A stretch of 64,000 nt of DNA from Mesorhizobium ciceri WSM4083 (GTDB lineage Bacteria > Pseudomonadota > Alphaproteobacteria > Rhizobiales > Rhizobiaceae): contig NZ_KI912610.1 in NCBI RefSeq assembly GCF_000519305.1, positions 839,949 through 903,948 of the forward strand, given 5' to 3'. The translations under genes were made by a program, and so were the position numbers. Shown piece by piece: positions 1 through 9,136 of the stretch (positions are counted from its first letter, which is position 1; the number at the start of each line of letters is the position of its first letter). Below the pieces are notes generated by a model. The model was given only the letters and a program-made list of their open reading frames with translations, did no database searches and was not told the DNA's origin.

Positions 1-568
1 CCGTGCCGGCATAGTGCCTGCGCAAGGCCCTGGCCTCGTCTTCCCCGCGAAAGCGCATGGCGGCGAATTCGAAGAACTCGCGCCCGAGCAGATAGCCGTT
101 GACGATGAAGAAGGCGGCTATGTTGACGCCCGGCACCAGGAGAAGCAGCAGTGCGACGATGTTGCCAAGAATGACGACACCGAGGAATCGCGCCGACAGC
201 ACCAGCGAGCGCAGCGCCGGCATGGCGCGGCCGGTCGGATCGCCGGGATAGTCGGTGTGCTCGACCACTTCGGCGATATCATCGAGGAACAGGCCGGCGA
301 CAACAGCCGTCACCGGCGCGATGAGCAACGCCATGCCGAAGGCAAGCGCTATTGCCGCGATGATGCCGCCCAGCCAGCCGGCCCAAGACGGCATGCCGGG
401 CAACAGCGTCTGCAGCCATGGCAGGGCCAGCCACTCGAGGAGGCTGGTCAAGCCCAACCACAGAGCCACCAGCGCCAGCAGTGTCAGACCCAATGTCTTG
501 AGGAACACGGCCCGAAAGGGAGGCGAGAGCAGCTCGAGGGCCGCAGTGCGGGCAGCGTCGAAAATCAC
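1..568 (-). CDS. EI24/CysZ-like integral membrane protein (partial, C-terminus outside window)
   Basis: The minus strand encodes about 189 residues of a hydrophobic protein that runs off the left edge of the window. The visible part begins VIFDAARTAALELLSPPFRA and shows long hydrophobic stretches with the pattern of the EI24 (CysZ-like) family, whose members are inner-membrane proteins; some import sulfate for cysteine synthesis. The best start is the GTG at 568, with a GGGGGT-rich stretch about eight bases before it; no ATG lies nearby. It is 90 bases downstream of the DMT transporter on the same strand, so the two may share a transcript. The family call is from pattern recognition, and sulfate transport is not shown by anything in the window. 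Confidence 0.7.
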   Translation of the reverse strand, partial: MIFDAARTAALELLSPPFRAVFLKTLGLTLLALVALWLGLTSLLEWLALPWLQTLLPGMPSWAGWLGGIIAAIALAFGMALLIAPVTAVVAGLFLDDIAEVVEHTDYPGDPTGRAMPALRSLVLSARFLGVVILGNIVALLLLLVPGVNIAAFFIVNGYLLGREFFEFAAMRFRGEDEARALRRHYAGT

Positions 569-658
569 CTTGTCACACCCCCGGTTAGCGGACGCCGCCT
601 AGAAGGCGGATGCTTCCGAGATAGGCAGCGCAGCCCATGAGCACAAGCGGGCGAGTGT

Positions 659-1576
659 TTACCGTGCAAACGCCGGCTTGCGAACCGGTATGGTCATGGC
701 AGCGACCCCGGCCACGACAAAACCCATGCCCAGCCATGCCGTCGAACCAAGGCTTTCGCCGAGGAAGAGAGCGCCGATGCCGACGCCGATCGGTACGCGC
801 AGATAGGCCTGCGAGGTGGTGCCGACCGAACCCAGCGTGTGGATGAGGCGGAAATAGATGACGAAGGCCAGCGCGGTGGAAAAGACCGACAGGCCGAGCA
901 AGGCCAGGATCGACGCGGTCGAGGGCGCCAGCGTCCATGGCTGGTCGAACACAAGGCTGAGGGGCACGAGTATGACGGCGCCGCACAGCATGGAACCGGC
1001 GGCAGGCAGCATTGGGTCGAGGCCCTTGAAACCACGGCCGAAAATGGCCGCACCCGCATAGCAGATCGTCGCCGCGACGATGGCCAATTGCGCCCACAAT
1101 TCATGACCGAGGCCACCCAGCGCCTGTGTGCCGATGATGAGGCAGATGCCGGCAATGCCGGCGCCGACGCCAATCAGCTTGCGCAGCGTGACCGGCTCAT
1201 GGCGGGTGATGAGCGCGGTCAAGAGGAAGGTGAAGATCGGCGAGGTCGCGTTCAGGATGGTGGCGAGGCCGGCATCGACCGAACGTTCGGCCGCGGCGAT
1301 CAGGGTGAACGGAATAACGCTGTTGAGGCAGGCCTGGAAGGCGAAGCGGCGCCAGCTTGCCGCATCGCCCGGCATGGCGAGCCCGCGCCAGCGGAGGATG
1401 GCGAACAGGATACCGCCGGCGATCAGGGTGCGGGCGGCAATGAAGGTGACCGGCGGGATGGTTTCGACGCCGATCTTGATGAAGGTGTAGGAGGCGCCCC
1501 AGAGCACCGCCAGCACGACGAGCAGCGCAAGGTCGGTGGTCATGTCGTTCTTTGCAGGCTCGTTCATTGTCGACAT
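659..1576 (-). CDS. DMT-superfamily (EamA) transporter
   Basis: This 305-residue protein has about ten hydrophobic segments arranged as two EamA repeats, the layout of drug/metabolite transporters in the inner membrane. The first repeat has the typical LWGASYTFIKIGVETIPP start near residue 25, and the second begins near residue 155. Members export amino acids or small metabolites, or scavenge them; the substrate cannot be read from sequence. The ATG at 1576 precedes an alternative ATG four residues in, and either is possible. It is followed on the same strand by the EI24-like gene after 90 bases and is divergent from the PfkB kinase gene. Confidence 0.85.
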   Translation of the reverse strand: MSTMNEPAKNDMTTDLALLVVLAVLWGASYTFIKIGVETIPPVTFIAARTLIAGGILFAILRWRGLAMPGDAASWRRFAFQACLNSVIPFTLIAAAERSVDAGLATILNATSPIFTFLLTALITRHEPVTLRKLIGVGAGIAGICLIIGTQALGGLGHELWAQLAIVAATICYAGAAIFGRGFKGLDPMLPAAGSMLCGAVILVPLSLVFDQPWTLAPSTASILALLGLSVFSTALAFVIYFRLIHTLGSVGTTSQAYLRVPIGVGIGALFLGESLGSTAWLGMGFVVAGVAAMTIPVRKPAFAR

Positions 1577-1740
1577 GGCTCACCTTGGAACGGGATCGGG
1601 TGCGTCAGGCTTGTAGGCGATCCGGCGATGAAATGCTTCGGCCACGGTCGAATTGTCATAGCGCCTCGCGGCTGATGCGCCTTGCCTGTTCGGCCAAAGT
1701 TGCGTGTCACGCCCTAGGCAAACCGGTTTCAAATCGCTAG

Positions 1741-1783
1741 ACCCGCGCCGGGCCGGCGTGGCAAGAAGCCGGCTCGGGTTTTT
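1741..1783 (+). promoter_or_regulatory. GC-rich hairpin with T-run in the leader of the PfkB kinase gene
   Basis: ACCCG at 1741-1745 pairs with CGGGT at 1775-1779, and GCCGGC at 1752-1757 pairs with GCCGGC at 1768-1773. A run of five T follows at 1779-1783. This has the form of an intrinsic terminator, yet it ends one base before the ribosome binding site (GGCGGAG at 1784-1790) of the gene starting at 1797. It could be an attenuator, a 5' leader structure, or the terminator of an unseen upstream transcript. Confidence 0.45.
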
Positions 1784-1796
1784 GGCGGAGATTTTG

Positions 1797-2789
1797 ATGC
1801 CGGATTATGACGTGCTTTGCATCGGCAATGCCATTGTCGACATCATCGCCCAGTGCGACGAGGAATTCCTCGAGACCAACGGCATCATCAAGGGCGCGAT
1901 GAACCTCATCGACACACAACGCGCCGAACTGCTCTACAGCCGCATGGGCCCGGCGATCGAGGCCTCCGGCGGCAGCGCCGGCAACACGGCGGCCGGCGTC
2001 GCCAGCTTTGGCGGCCGCGCCGCCTTCTTCGGCAAGGTCTCCAACGATGCGCTGGGCGAAATCTACGCGCACGACATCCATGCGCAGGGCGTCGCCTTCG
2101 ACACCACGCCGCTCAAGGGCGAGCCGCCGACGGCGCGCTCGATGATTTTCGTCACCCCCGACGGCGAGCGCTCGATGAACACCTATCTCGGCGCCTGCGT
2201 CGAGCTTGGACCGGAGGATGTCGAGGCCGACAAGGCGTCTGGCGCCAAGGTCACCTATTTCGAAGGCTATCTGTGGGACCCGCCGCGCGCCAAGGAAGCG
2301 ATCCGCCAGACGGCGAAGCTGGCGCACGCGGCAGGCCGCGAAGTGTCGATGACACTGTCGGATTCGTTCTGCGTCGACCGCTACCGCGACGAGTTCCTTG
2401 ACCTGATGCGCTCGGGCACGGTCGATATCGTCTTTGCCAACAGCCACGAGATCAAGTCGCTCTACCAGACATCGTCGTTCGACGAGGCGCTGGCGCAGAT
2501 CCGCAAGGATTGCCGGATCGCCGCCGTGACCCGCTCGGAAAAGGGCTCGGTGATCGTGCGCGGCGACGAGACCGTGGTGATCAAGGCGACCGCCATCAAG
2601 GAACTGGTCGACACGACGGGCGCAGGCGATCTCTATGCCGCCGGCTTCCTGCATGGCTACACGCAAGGCCGCGACCTGCAGACCTGCGGCGACCTTGGCT
2701 CACTGGCGGCCGGCCTGGTGATCCAGCAGATCGGCCCCAGGCCACGGCAGAATCTGCGCCGCGAGGCTGAACAGGCGGGGTTGCTGTAG
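1797..2789 (+). CDS. PfkB-family sugar/nucleoside kinase, probable adenosine kinase
   Basis: The 330-residue product has the ribokinase/PfkB fold. It begins MPDYDVLCIGNAIVDIIAQ, carries the glycine-rich GGSAGNTAAGVASFGG segment near residue 60, and ends with PfkB signature 2, DTTGAGDLYAAGFLHG, near residue 275. The Asp of TGAGD is the catalytic base in this family. It most resembles the rhizobial adenosine kinase type, which makes AMP from adenosine and ATP, but PfkB kinases vary in substrate. The ATG at 1797 is preferred over the upstream in-frame ATG at 1704 because GGCGGAG lies six bases before it and the earlier codons lie in the leader hairpin. It is divergent from the DMT transporter. 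Confidence 0.82.
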   Translation: MPDYDVLCIGNAIVDIIAQCDEEFLETNGIIKGAMNLIDTQRAELLYSRMGPAIEASGGSAGNTAAGVASFGGRAAFFGKVSNDALGEIYAHDIHAQGVAFDTTPLKGEPPTARSMIFVTPDGERSMNTYLGACVELGPEDVEADKASGAKVTYFEGYLWDPPRAKEAIRQTAKLAHAAGREVSMTLSDSFCVDRYRDEFLDLMRSGTVDIVFANSHEIKSLYQTSSFDEALAQIRKDCRIAAVTRSEKGSVIVRGDETVVIKATAIKELVDTTGAGDLYAAGFLHGYTQGRDLQTCGDLGSLAAGLVIQQIGPRPRQNLRREAEQAGLL

Positions 2790-2800
2790 GGCGAACTCTT

Positions 2801-2944
2801 CCCTTCTCCCCCTGTGGGAGAAGGTGTCGCCGAAGGCGACGGATGAGGGGTGCTCCAGCTTGGCACTGACGGCACTCCGTCCAACACCCCTCAACCGTCT
2901 TGGCGCTGCGCGCCAATCCACCTTCTCCCACAGGGGGAGAAGGG
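2801..2944. repeat. Long intergenic palindromic repeat with 26-bp perfect inverted arms
   Basis: The 26 bases at 2801-2826 are an exact inverted copy of 2919-2944. Each arm is itself partly palindromic (TTCTCCCnnnnGGGAGAA type). Inside lie further pairable segments such as GATGAGGGGTG and CACCCCTC. The gap from 2790 to 3180 holds only this element and the leader of the next gene. A related element sits at 37007-37147. Confidence 0.85.
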
Positions 2945-3180
2945 AAGGCCGCCTCCGCCCCTCACCGTCGCGCGGCTGTCACACATCGCACCTACACGCA
3001 ATCTGGGCGTCCCGCGACTGACATTTCGGTGCGCCCTCAGTCAGTTGGGGTGTCAAGAATGCTAGACAGCATGCTGTCTGGCGGCCGGATTCGTTGCCGC
3101 CGCGATTTCCGTTTTCCGCATTAGAAATTCAACAATCGGCCGCATCCGTGGGAGGAGCGCGCGACCCGGAAGACAGATGC

Positions 3181-3882
3181 ATGAACAGATTCCAGATCCA
3201 GGGCCTCAAGCAGGACGACTTCGCGGAGATGGTCGCGGAGGACGTCGAACGCGCGCTTGCCCACTATGACGAGGCCATCAACAAGCCCACCATGGTCTCG
3301 GTCGGCAAGATCGCCGGCAGCATAGCGTCCGCCGTCACCTTGCTGTCGCCGAAGCACCAGCGCGCCATCGACGCCATCCATGCCGACCTTCCCGGCCTGG
3401 CATCGAAATTCGTGCGCGCCCTGGCAGCCGAGGCCGCGCGGCGCAGCGAAGCCGGTATTGCCGGCGCGACAAATCCGACGGCGACCCTGTCGGCCGATGT
3501 CGAGCCCTCTTCGCTGCCAAAGTCCGACGACCTCGAATCGATGCTGATCGAGGACTGGGCGGGCCGCGTCGCCGGCTCGACCTACCTAGAAGAGAATTTG
3601 CGCATTGCCCGCTCGACGCTGCATCGCTGGCAGCGGCGGGGTGAGGTCATCGCCTTGCGCAAGGGCGGCCGCAAACATGTCTTCCCGCTGGCGCAGTTCG
3701 TCGATGGACGGCCGGTTGCAGGCATTCGCGACGTGCTGTCGCTGATCACCAATCCAAGACTGGCGTGGCTGTGGCTGACGCGCCCCTCGGCACAGCTCGA
3801 CGGCCGCGTTCCCGTCGACCTGCTGCGGCAGGATCAGGTGGGCGAGGTCGTCGAGGCCGCGCGCGTGTTCGCGCCGGACTGA
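3181..3882 (+). CDS. MbcA/ParS/Xre antitoxin-like protein (DUF2384-like C-terminus)
   Basis: The product is 233 residues. The C-terminal part (about residues 185-228) reads LITNPRLAWLWLTRPSAQ followed by LDGRVPVDLLRQDQVGEVVE. This matches the toxin-binding domain of MbcA/ParS/Xre antitoxins, in which short NPAL...GGxTPLELL-like motifs bind a RES-family toxin. The middle (residues 135-165) has a helix-turn-helix-like LRIARSTLHRWQRRGEV. The N-terminal 100 residues are not recognised. The ATG at 3181 is preferred, with GGAAG eight bases upstream, over the in-frame start at 3094. No RES-domain toxin is next to it: the left neighbour is a repeat and the right neighbour is the convergent maeB. Confidence 0.6.
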   Translation: MNRFQIQGLKQDDFAEMVAEDVERALAHYDEAINKPTMVSVGKIAGSIASAVTLLSPKHQRAIDAIHADLPGLASKFVRALAAEAARRSEAGIAGATNPTATLSADVEPSSLPKSDDLESMLIEDWAGRVAGSTYLEENLRIARSTLHRWQRRGEVIALRKGGRKHVFPLAQFVDGRPVAGIRDVLSLITNPRLAWLWLTRPSAQLDGRVPVDLLRQDQVGEVVEAARVFAPD

Positions 3883-3915
3883 ACACCTCGCGGACTCACC
3901 GCTAAGGCTCGCCTC

Positions 3916-6194
3916 TCAAGTCCCCGCCGTATACGCCGCAATCGCCGCCATGTTGACGATGTCCGAATCCTTGGCATTGAGCGAAACAATCTGCACCGGC
4001 TTGTTCAGGCCGACCAGCAGCGGGCCGATCACTGTGGAGCCGCCGAGTTCCTGCAGCATCTTGGTCGAGATCGAGGCCGAGTGGAACGCCGGCATGATCA
4101 GCACATTGGCCGGGCCGGTGAGCCTTATGAACGGATATTGCGCCATCGCCCGCGCATTGAGCGCCACGTCGGCGGCCATTTCGCCGTCATATTCGAAGTC
4201 GACGCGGCGCTTGTCGAGGATGCGCACCGCTTCCTGGACGCGTTCGGAGCGCTCGCCCTGCGGATGGCCGAAGGTGGAATAGGCGAGCATGGCGAGCCTC
4301 GGCTCATAACCCATGCGGCGGGCAAAGCCTGCGGCCTCCTCGGCGATGTCGGCGATCTGCTCGGCATTCGGCATATCGTGCACGGCGGTGTCGGCGACCA
4401 GCACGGTCTTGCCCCGCGCCAGCACGATCGAGACGCCGATGACACGGTGGCCGGGCTTGGCGTCGATGACGCGGCGGATGTCGTCGAGTGCGGTGGAATA
4501 GTTGCGGGTGACGCCGGTGACGATGCCGTCGGCGTCGCCCAGCGCCACCATGCAGGCGGCGAAATGGTTGCGGTCGTTGTTGATCAGCCGCTGGCAGTCT
4601 CGGAACAGGAAGCCTTTGCGCTGCATGCGCTCGTAGAGATAGTCGGTGTAGATGCCGTTGCGGCGCGACAGCCTTGCATTGATGATCTCGATGCTTGCTT
4701 GTTGAGGTCGATGCCGGCGTGCTTGGCGTTCTCCTTGATGACGTCGTCGCGTCCGAGCAGGATGGCGGTGCCGAGCCGCTGGTTCACATAGGAGACGGCG
4801 GCACGCATGACCTGCTCCTCCTCGCCCTCGGCGAAGACGATGCGCTTGGGCTGGCGGCGCACGCGGTCGTAAATGCGCTGCAGGGTCGAGGCGATCGGGT
4901 CGCGGCGGGCCGACAGCTCCTGCGCGTAACGGTCGAGATCGAGGATCGGCTTGCGGGCGACGCCTGAATCCATCGCCGCCTTGGCGACCGCGATCGGAAT
5001 GGCCGAGATCAGGCGCGGGTCGAACGGCACCGGGATGATGTAGTTGGGGCCGAATTTCGGCCGGTTGCCCTGATAAGCGGCGGCGACATCGTCGGGCACA
5101 TCCTGGCGTGCCAATGCCGCCAGCGCCTGCGCGGCCGCGATCTTCATGTCGTCATTGATGGTGGTTGCCCTGACATCCAGCGCGCCGCGGAAGATGTAGG
5201 GAAAGCCGAGCACGTTGTTGACCTGGTTGGGATAATCAGAACGCCCGGTGGCCATGATGGCGTCGGTGCGGATTTCGGCGACCTCCTCCGGCGTGATTTC
5301 CGGGTCGGGATTGGCCATGGCGAAGATGATCGGGTTGTTGGCCATCGACTGCACCATGGCGGTGGTCAGCGCGCCCTTGGCGGAGAGGCCGAGGAAGACG
5401 TCGGCGCCGTCGAGCGCCTCGGCGAGGCTGCGCGCCTCGGTCTTGACCGCATGCGCCGATTTCCACTGGTTCATGCCTTCGGTGCGGCCCTGGAAGACGA
5501 CGCCCTTGGTGTCGCACAGGATGATGTTTTCCGGCGCAAAGCCCATCGCCTTCATCAGCTCGATGCAGGCGATGCCGGCGGCGCCAGCGCCGTTGCAGAC
5601 CATTTTTGTGGTCTTCATGTCGCGGCCGGTGATCTCCAGCGCGTTGATCAGGCCGGCCGCCGAGATGATCGCGGTGCCGTGCTGGTCGTCGTGAAAGACG
5701 GGAATGTCCATCAACTCGCGCAGGCGCTGCTCGATGATGAAGCATTCCGGCGCTTTGATGTCCTCGAGATTGATGCCGCCGAAGGAGGGGCCGAGAAAAC
5801 GCACGCAGTTGATGAACTCGTCGGCGTCCTCGGTATCGACCTCGAGATCGATGGAATCGACATCGGCGAAGCGCTTGAACAGCACCGCCTTGCCCTCCAT
5901 CACCGGCTTGGAGGCCAGCGCGCCGAGATTGCCAAGGCCGAGAATGGCGGTGCCGTTGGAGATGACGGCGACCATGTTGCCGCGCGTCGTGTAGTCGAAG
6001 GCGCGCGAGGGATCTTCGGCGATGGCCAGGACCGGAACCGCGACACCAGGCGAATAGGCGAGGCTGAGGTCGCGCTGCGTCGCCATCGGCTTGGTGGCGA
6101 CGACCTCCAGCTTGCCCGGCCGACCCATGGCGTGGAATTCGAGCGCTTCCTGCGCACTGACGGACGGACCGCTGTTCTCGGTTTTCCTGGCCAT
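3916..6194 (-). pseudogene. maeB: NADP-type malic enzyme with phosphotransacetylase-like domain, frameshifted
   Basis: Together the two reading frames encode a full MaeB-type malic enzyme of about 760 residues, which converts malate to pyruvate and CO2 and feeds acetyl-CoA supply. The first frame (6194 down to about 4695) holds the malic domain (SLAYSPGVAVPVLAI, HDDQHGTAIISAAGLINAL, NAD-binding VCNGAGAAGIACIELM) and the start of the phosphotransacetylase-like domain. The second frame (about 4694 down to 3916) continues that domain to its natural end. One base is missing at about 4694: the coding strand has CAAGCATC where the family needs CAAGGCATC (Gln-Gly-Ile). The start is ATG 6194, with GAGGA upstream. 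As read, the product loses about 250 residues. A sequencing error is possible. Confidence 0.85.
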
Positions 6195-6406
6195 GATGTT
6201 CTTGATTTCCTCGCCGGTGCAGCACCTCCTTGAAGCGGGTGCTTTGTTTCGGTCCGAATTAAGACCACGCGCCGCCGCGTGTAAACCGCCAGTGCGCCGG
6301 AATCGCCGTCCGCATCGGCAATTGCGGACAAGCTGCCTCCCGTCGTCCCCTGTTTTTCGAAGCGCCGGCATTAAACCGCATCATCACATCTGCTAGCGTG
6401 CCGCGC

Positions 6407-9136
6407 ATGAACATGCACAGCCCGAACGAGCCAGACGCCCCCGAGGCGATGACGCCGGTGCCCACCGCCCACGCCGGCGCCACGCCGATGATCGAGCAAT
6501 TCATCGAGATCAAGGCGGCGAACCCCGATTCGCTGCTGTTCTATCGCATGGGCGATTTCTACGAGCTGTTCTTCGACGACGCCGAGAAGGCGAGCCGGGC
6601 GCTGGGTATCGTTCTGACCAAACGGGGGAAGTATCAAGGGCTCGACATTCCGATGTGCGGGGTGCCGGTGCATGCCGCCGACGACTATCTGCAAAAGCTG
6701 ATCGGCCAGGGTTTCCGCGTCGCCGTCTGCGAACAGATCGAGGATCCGGCCGAGGCCAAGAAACGCGGCGGCAAATCGGTGGTGCGCCGCGACGTCGTGC
6801 GGCTGGTGACACCGGGCACCATCACCGAGGACAAATTGCTGGCGCCGTCGGAATCGAGTTTCCTGATGGCACTGGGGCGGGTGAAGGGTGGAGCCGATCA
6901 CAGCTTCGCGCTGGCCTGGATCGACATCTCGACCGGCGCCTTCCGCGTTACGGATACCACTGCCGACCGGCTTTTGGCCGACATCTTCCGTGTCGATCCA
7001 CGCGAACTGATCGTTGCCGAGCCGGTGTTCCATGATCCGGAGCTGAAGCCGGTGTTCGACGTGCTCGGCCGCGTTGCCAGCCCGCAGCCGCCGTCTCTGT
7101 TCGACTCGGCGTCGGCCACCGGACGCATCGCCCGCTTCTTCGATGTGGCGACACCGGATAGCTTTGGCGCCTTTTCGCGCGCCGAACTGTCGGCGATCTC
7201 CGGCGCCATCGCCTATGTCGAGAAGACGCAGAAGGCCGAGCGCCCGCCGCTGTCGCGGCCCGAACGCGAAGAGCAGGGCTCGACCCTGTTCATCGACCCG
7301 GCAACACGCGGCAATCTCGAACTCTTACGCACGCTGTCGGGCAGCCGCGAAGGCTCGCTGTTCAAGGCGATCGACCGCACGGTCACCGGCGGCGGCGCAA
7401 GGCTGCTCGCCGACCGGCTGATGGCGCCGCTGACCGACCCGGTGGCGATCGGCGCCAGGCTGGATTCGGTGTCGTTCTTCCGCTCCGAAACGCGGCTCTG
7501 CCAGGCGGTGCGATCAAGCCTGAAGAGCGTCGCCGACATGCCGCGCGCGCTGTCCAGGCTGGCGCTCAACCGGGGCGGGCCGCGCGACCTCGGCGCGCTG
7601 CGCGCCGGCTTCGAGGCGGCAGGCGCGATCGCCGAGATTTTCGCCGCGACCGCCTTGCCGCAGGAATTGACGGCCGCACTCGCCGCCATCCATGCACTGC
7701 CCCAAGCGCTGGCCCAGCATCTGACGCAGGCGCTCGGCGACGAGCTGCCGCTGCTCAAGCGCGATGGCGGCTTCGTGCGCAGCGGCTACCATGCCGATCT
7801 CGACGAGATGCGGGCGCTGCGCGACGAATCGCGAAAAGTGATCGCCGGGCTGGAGCGCTCGCTGATCGACGAGACCGGCATCCGCTCGCTGAAAATCCGG
7901 CACAACAATGTGCTCGGCTACTACATCGAAGTGACCGCCAACCACCATGCGGTGATGACCGGCAGCGATGGCGCCAAGGCGCGCTTCATCCATCGTCAGA
8001 CCATGGCCAACGCCATGCGCTTCACCACGACCGAGCTTGCCGAACTCGAGACCAAGATCGCCAATGCAGCAGACCGGGCGCTCAGCATCGAGCTTGCCGC
8101 CTTCGATGCGCTGACGGCGGAAGCGGTTGGCGAGGCGGAAAAGATCCGCGCCGGTGCGGATGCGCTGGCCGTGCTCGACGTATCGGCGGCACTCGCGCTT
8201 CTGTCGGAAAGCGAAGCCTGGTGCCGGCCGGTGGTGGATTCGAGCCTTGCTTTCGAGATTGCCGGCGGGCGGCATCCGGTGGTGGAGCAGGCGCTGCGCC
8301 GCTCCGGCGAAGGCCCGTTCGTCGCCAATGATTGCGACCTGTCGCCGGAGGGAGCTGCCCGGAACGGCGCGATCTGGCTTTTGACCGGCCCGAACATGGG
8401 CGGTAAATCGACCTTCCTGCGGCAGAACGCACTGATCGCCATCCTGGCCCAGACCGGCTCCTTCGTGCCGGCGACATCCGCCCATATCGGCGTCGTCGAC
8501 CGGCTGTTCTCGCGGGTCGGCGCCTCGGACGATCTGGCGCGCGGCCGCTCGACCTTCATGGTCGAGATGGTCGAGACGGCGGCGATCCTCAACCAGGCCG
8601 GTGAACGCGCACTGGTGATCCTCGACGAGATCGGCCGCGGCACCGCCACTTTCGATGGCCTGTCGATCGCGTGGGCGGCCGTGGAATATCTGCATGAGAA
8701 GAACCGCTGCCGGGCGATCTTCGCTACTCACTTTCACGAAATGACCTCGCTGGCCGGCAAGCTGGCGCGGCTCTCCAACGTCACCATGCGGGTCAAGGAA
8801 TGGGAAAACGACGTCGTCTTCCTGCACGAGGTCGGCAAGGGGGCCGCCGACCGCTCCTACGGCGTGCAGGTGGCACGGCTGGCCGGCCTGCCGGAAGCGG
8901 TGGTCGACCGGGCCAAGGAAGTGCTGCACCAACTTGAGGAAGGTGAGGTTTCGGGCAAGACGAACCGGCTGGTGGACGATTTGCCGCTGTTTTCGGTGGC
9001 GGTGAAGCGGGAAGCACTGAGGCCGATCAAGAGCGACGTGCTGGGCGCGGCACTTGGCGACATCAACCCGGACGAAATGACGCCACGCGAGGCGCTGGAA
9101 GCGCTCTACCGGCTAAAAGGGTTGGCGGGGACGTAG
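6407..9136 (+). CDS. mutS: DNA mismatch repair protein MutS
   Basis: The 909-residue protein recognises mismatches and starts their repair. The N-terminal mismatch-binding domain carries LLFYRMGDFYELFFDDA near residue 40, with the Phe-x-Glu mismatch wedge (FYE). The ATPase domain shows Walker A GPNMGGKST near residue 661, the GASDDLARGRSTFMVEM segment, Walker B ALVILDEIGRGT and the THFHE motif. The length fits alphaproteobacterial MutS. ATG 6407 is taken as start; a GTG at 6398 and an ATG at 6413 are alternatives. It is divergent from maeB across a 212-base gap, and its stop abuts the stop of the convergent aldo/keto reductase gene with no spacing. Confidence 0.98.
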   Translation: MNMHSPNEPDAPEAMTPVPTAHAGATPMIEQFIEIKAANPDSLLFYRMGDFYELFFDDAEKASRALGIVLTKRGKYQGLDIPMCGVPVHAADDYLQKLIGQGFRVAVCEQIEDPAEAKKRGGKSVVRRDVVRLVTPGTITEDKLLAPSESSFLMALGRVKGGADHSFALAWIDISTGAFRVTDTTADRLLADIFRVDPRELIVAEPVFHDPELKPVFDVLGRVASPQPPSLFDSASATGRIARFFDVATPDSFGAFSRAELSAISGAIAYVEKTQKAERPPLSRPEREEQGSTLFIDPATRGNLELLRTLSGSREGSLFKAIDRTVTGGGARLLADRLMAPLTDPVAIGARLDSVSFFRSETRLCQAVRSSLKSVADMPRALSRLALNRGGPRDLGALRAGFEAAGAIAEIFAATALPQELTAALAAIHALPQALAQHLTQALGDELPLLKRDGGFVRSGYHADLDEMRALRDESRKVIAGLERSLIDETGIRSLKIRHNNVLGYYIEVTANHHAVMTGSDGAKARFIHRQTMANAMRFTTTELAELETKIANAADRALSIELAAFDALTAEAVGEAEKIRAGADALAVLDVSAALALLSESEAWCRPVVDSSLAFEIAGGRHPVVEQALRRSGEGPFVANDCDLSPEGAARNGAIWLLTGPNMGGKSTFLRQNALIAILAQTGSFVPATSAHIGVVDRLFSRVGASDDLARGRSTFMVEMVETAAILNQAGERALVILDEIGRGTATFDGLSIAWAAVEYLHEKNRCRAIFATHFHEMTSLAGKLARLSNVTMRVKEWENDVVFLHEVGKGAADRSYGVQVARLAGLPEAVVDRAKEVLHQLEEGEVSGKTNRLVDDLPLFSVAVKREALRPIKSDVLGAALGDINPDEMTPREALEALYRLKGLAGT

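Noticed and set aside
1700..1760. Possible tRNA, because GGTTTCAAATCGC looks like a T-arm
   Set aside because: No matching acceptor stem, anticodon arm or D-arm can be drawn around it.
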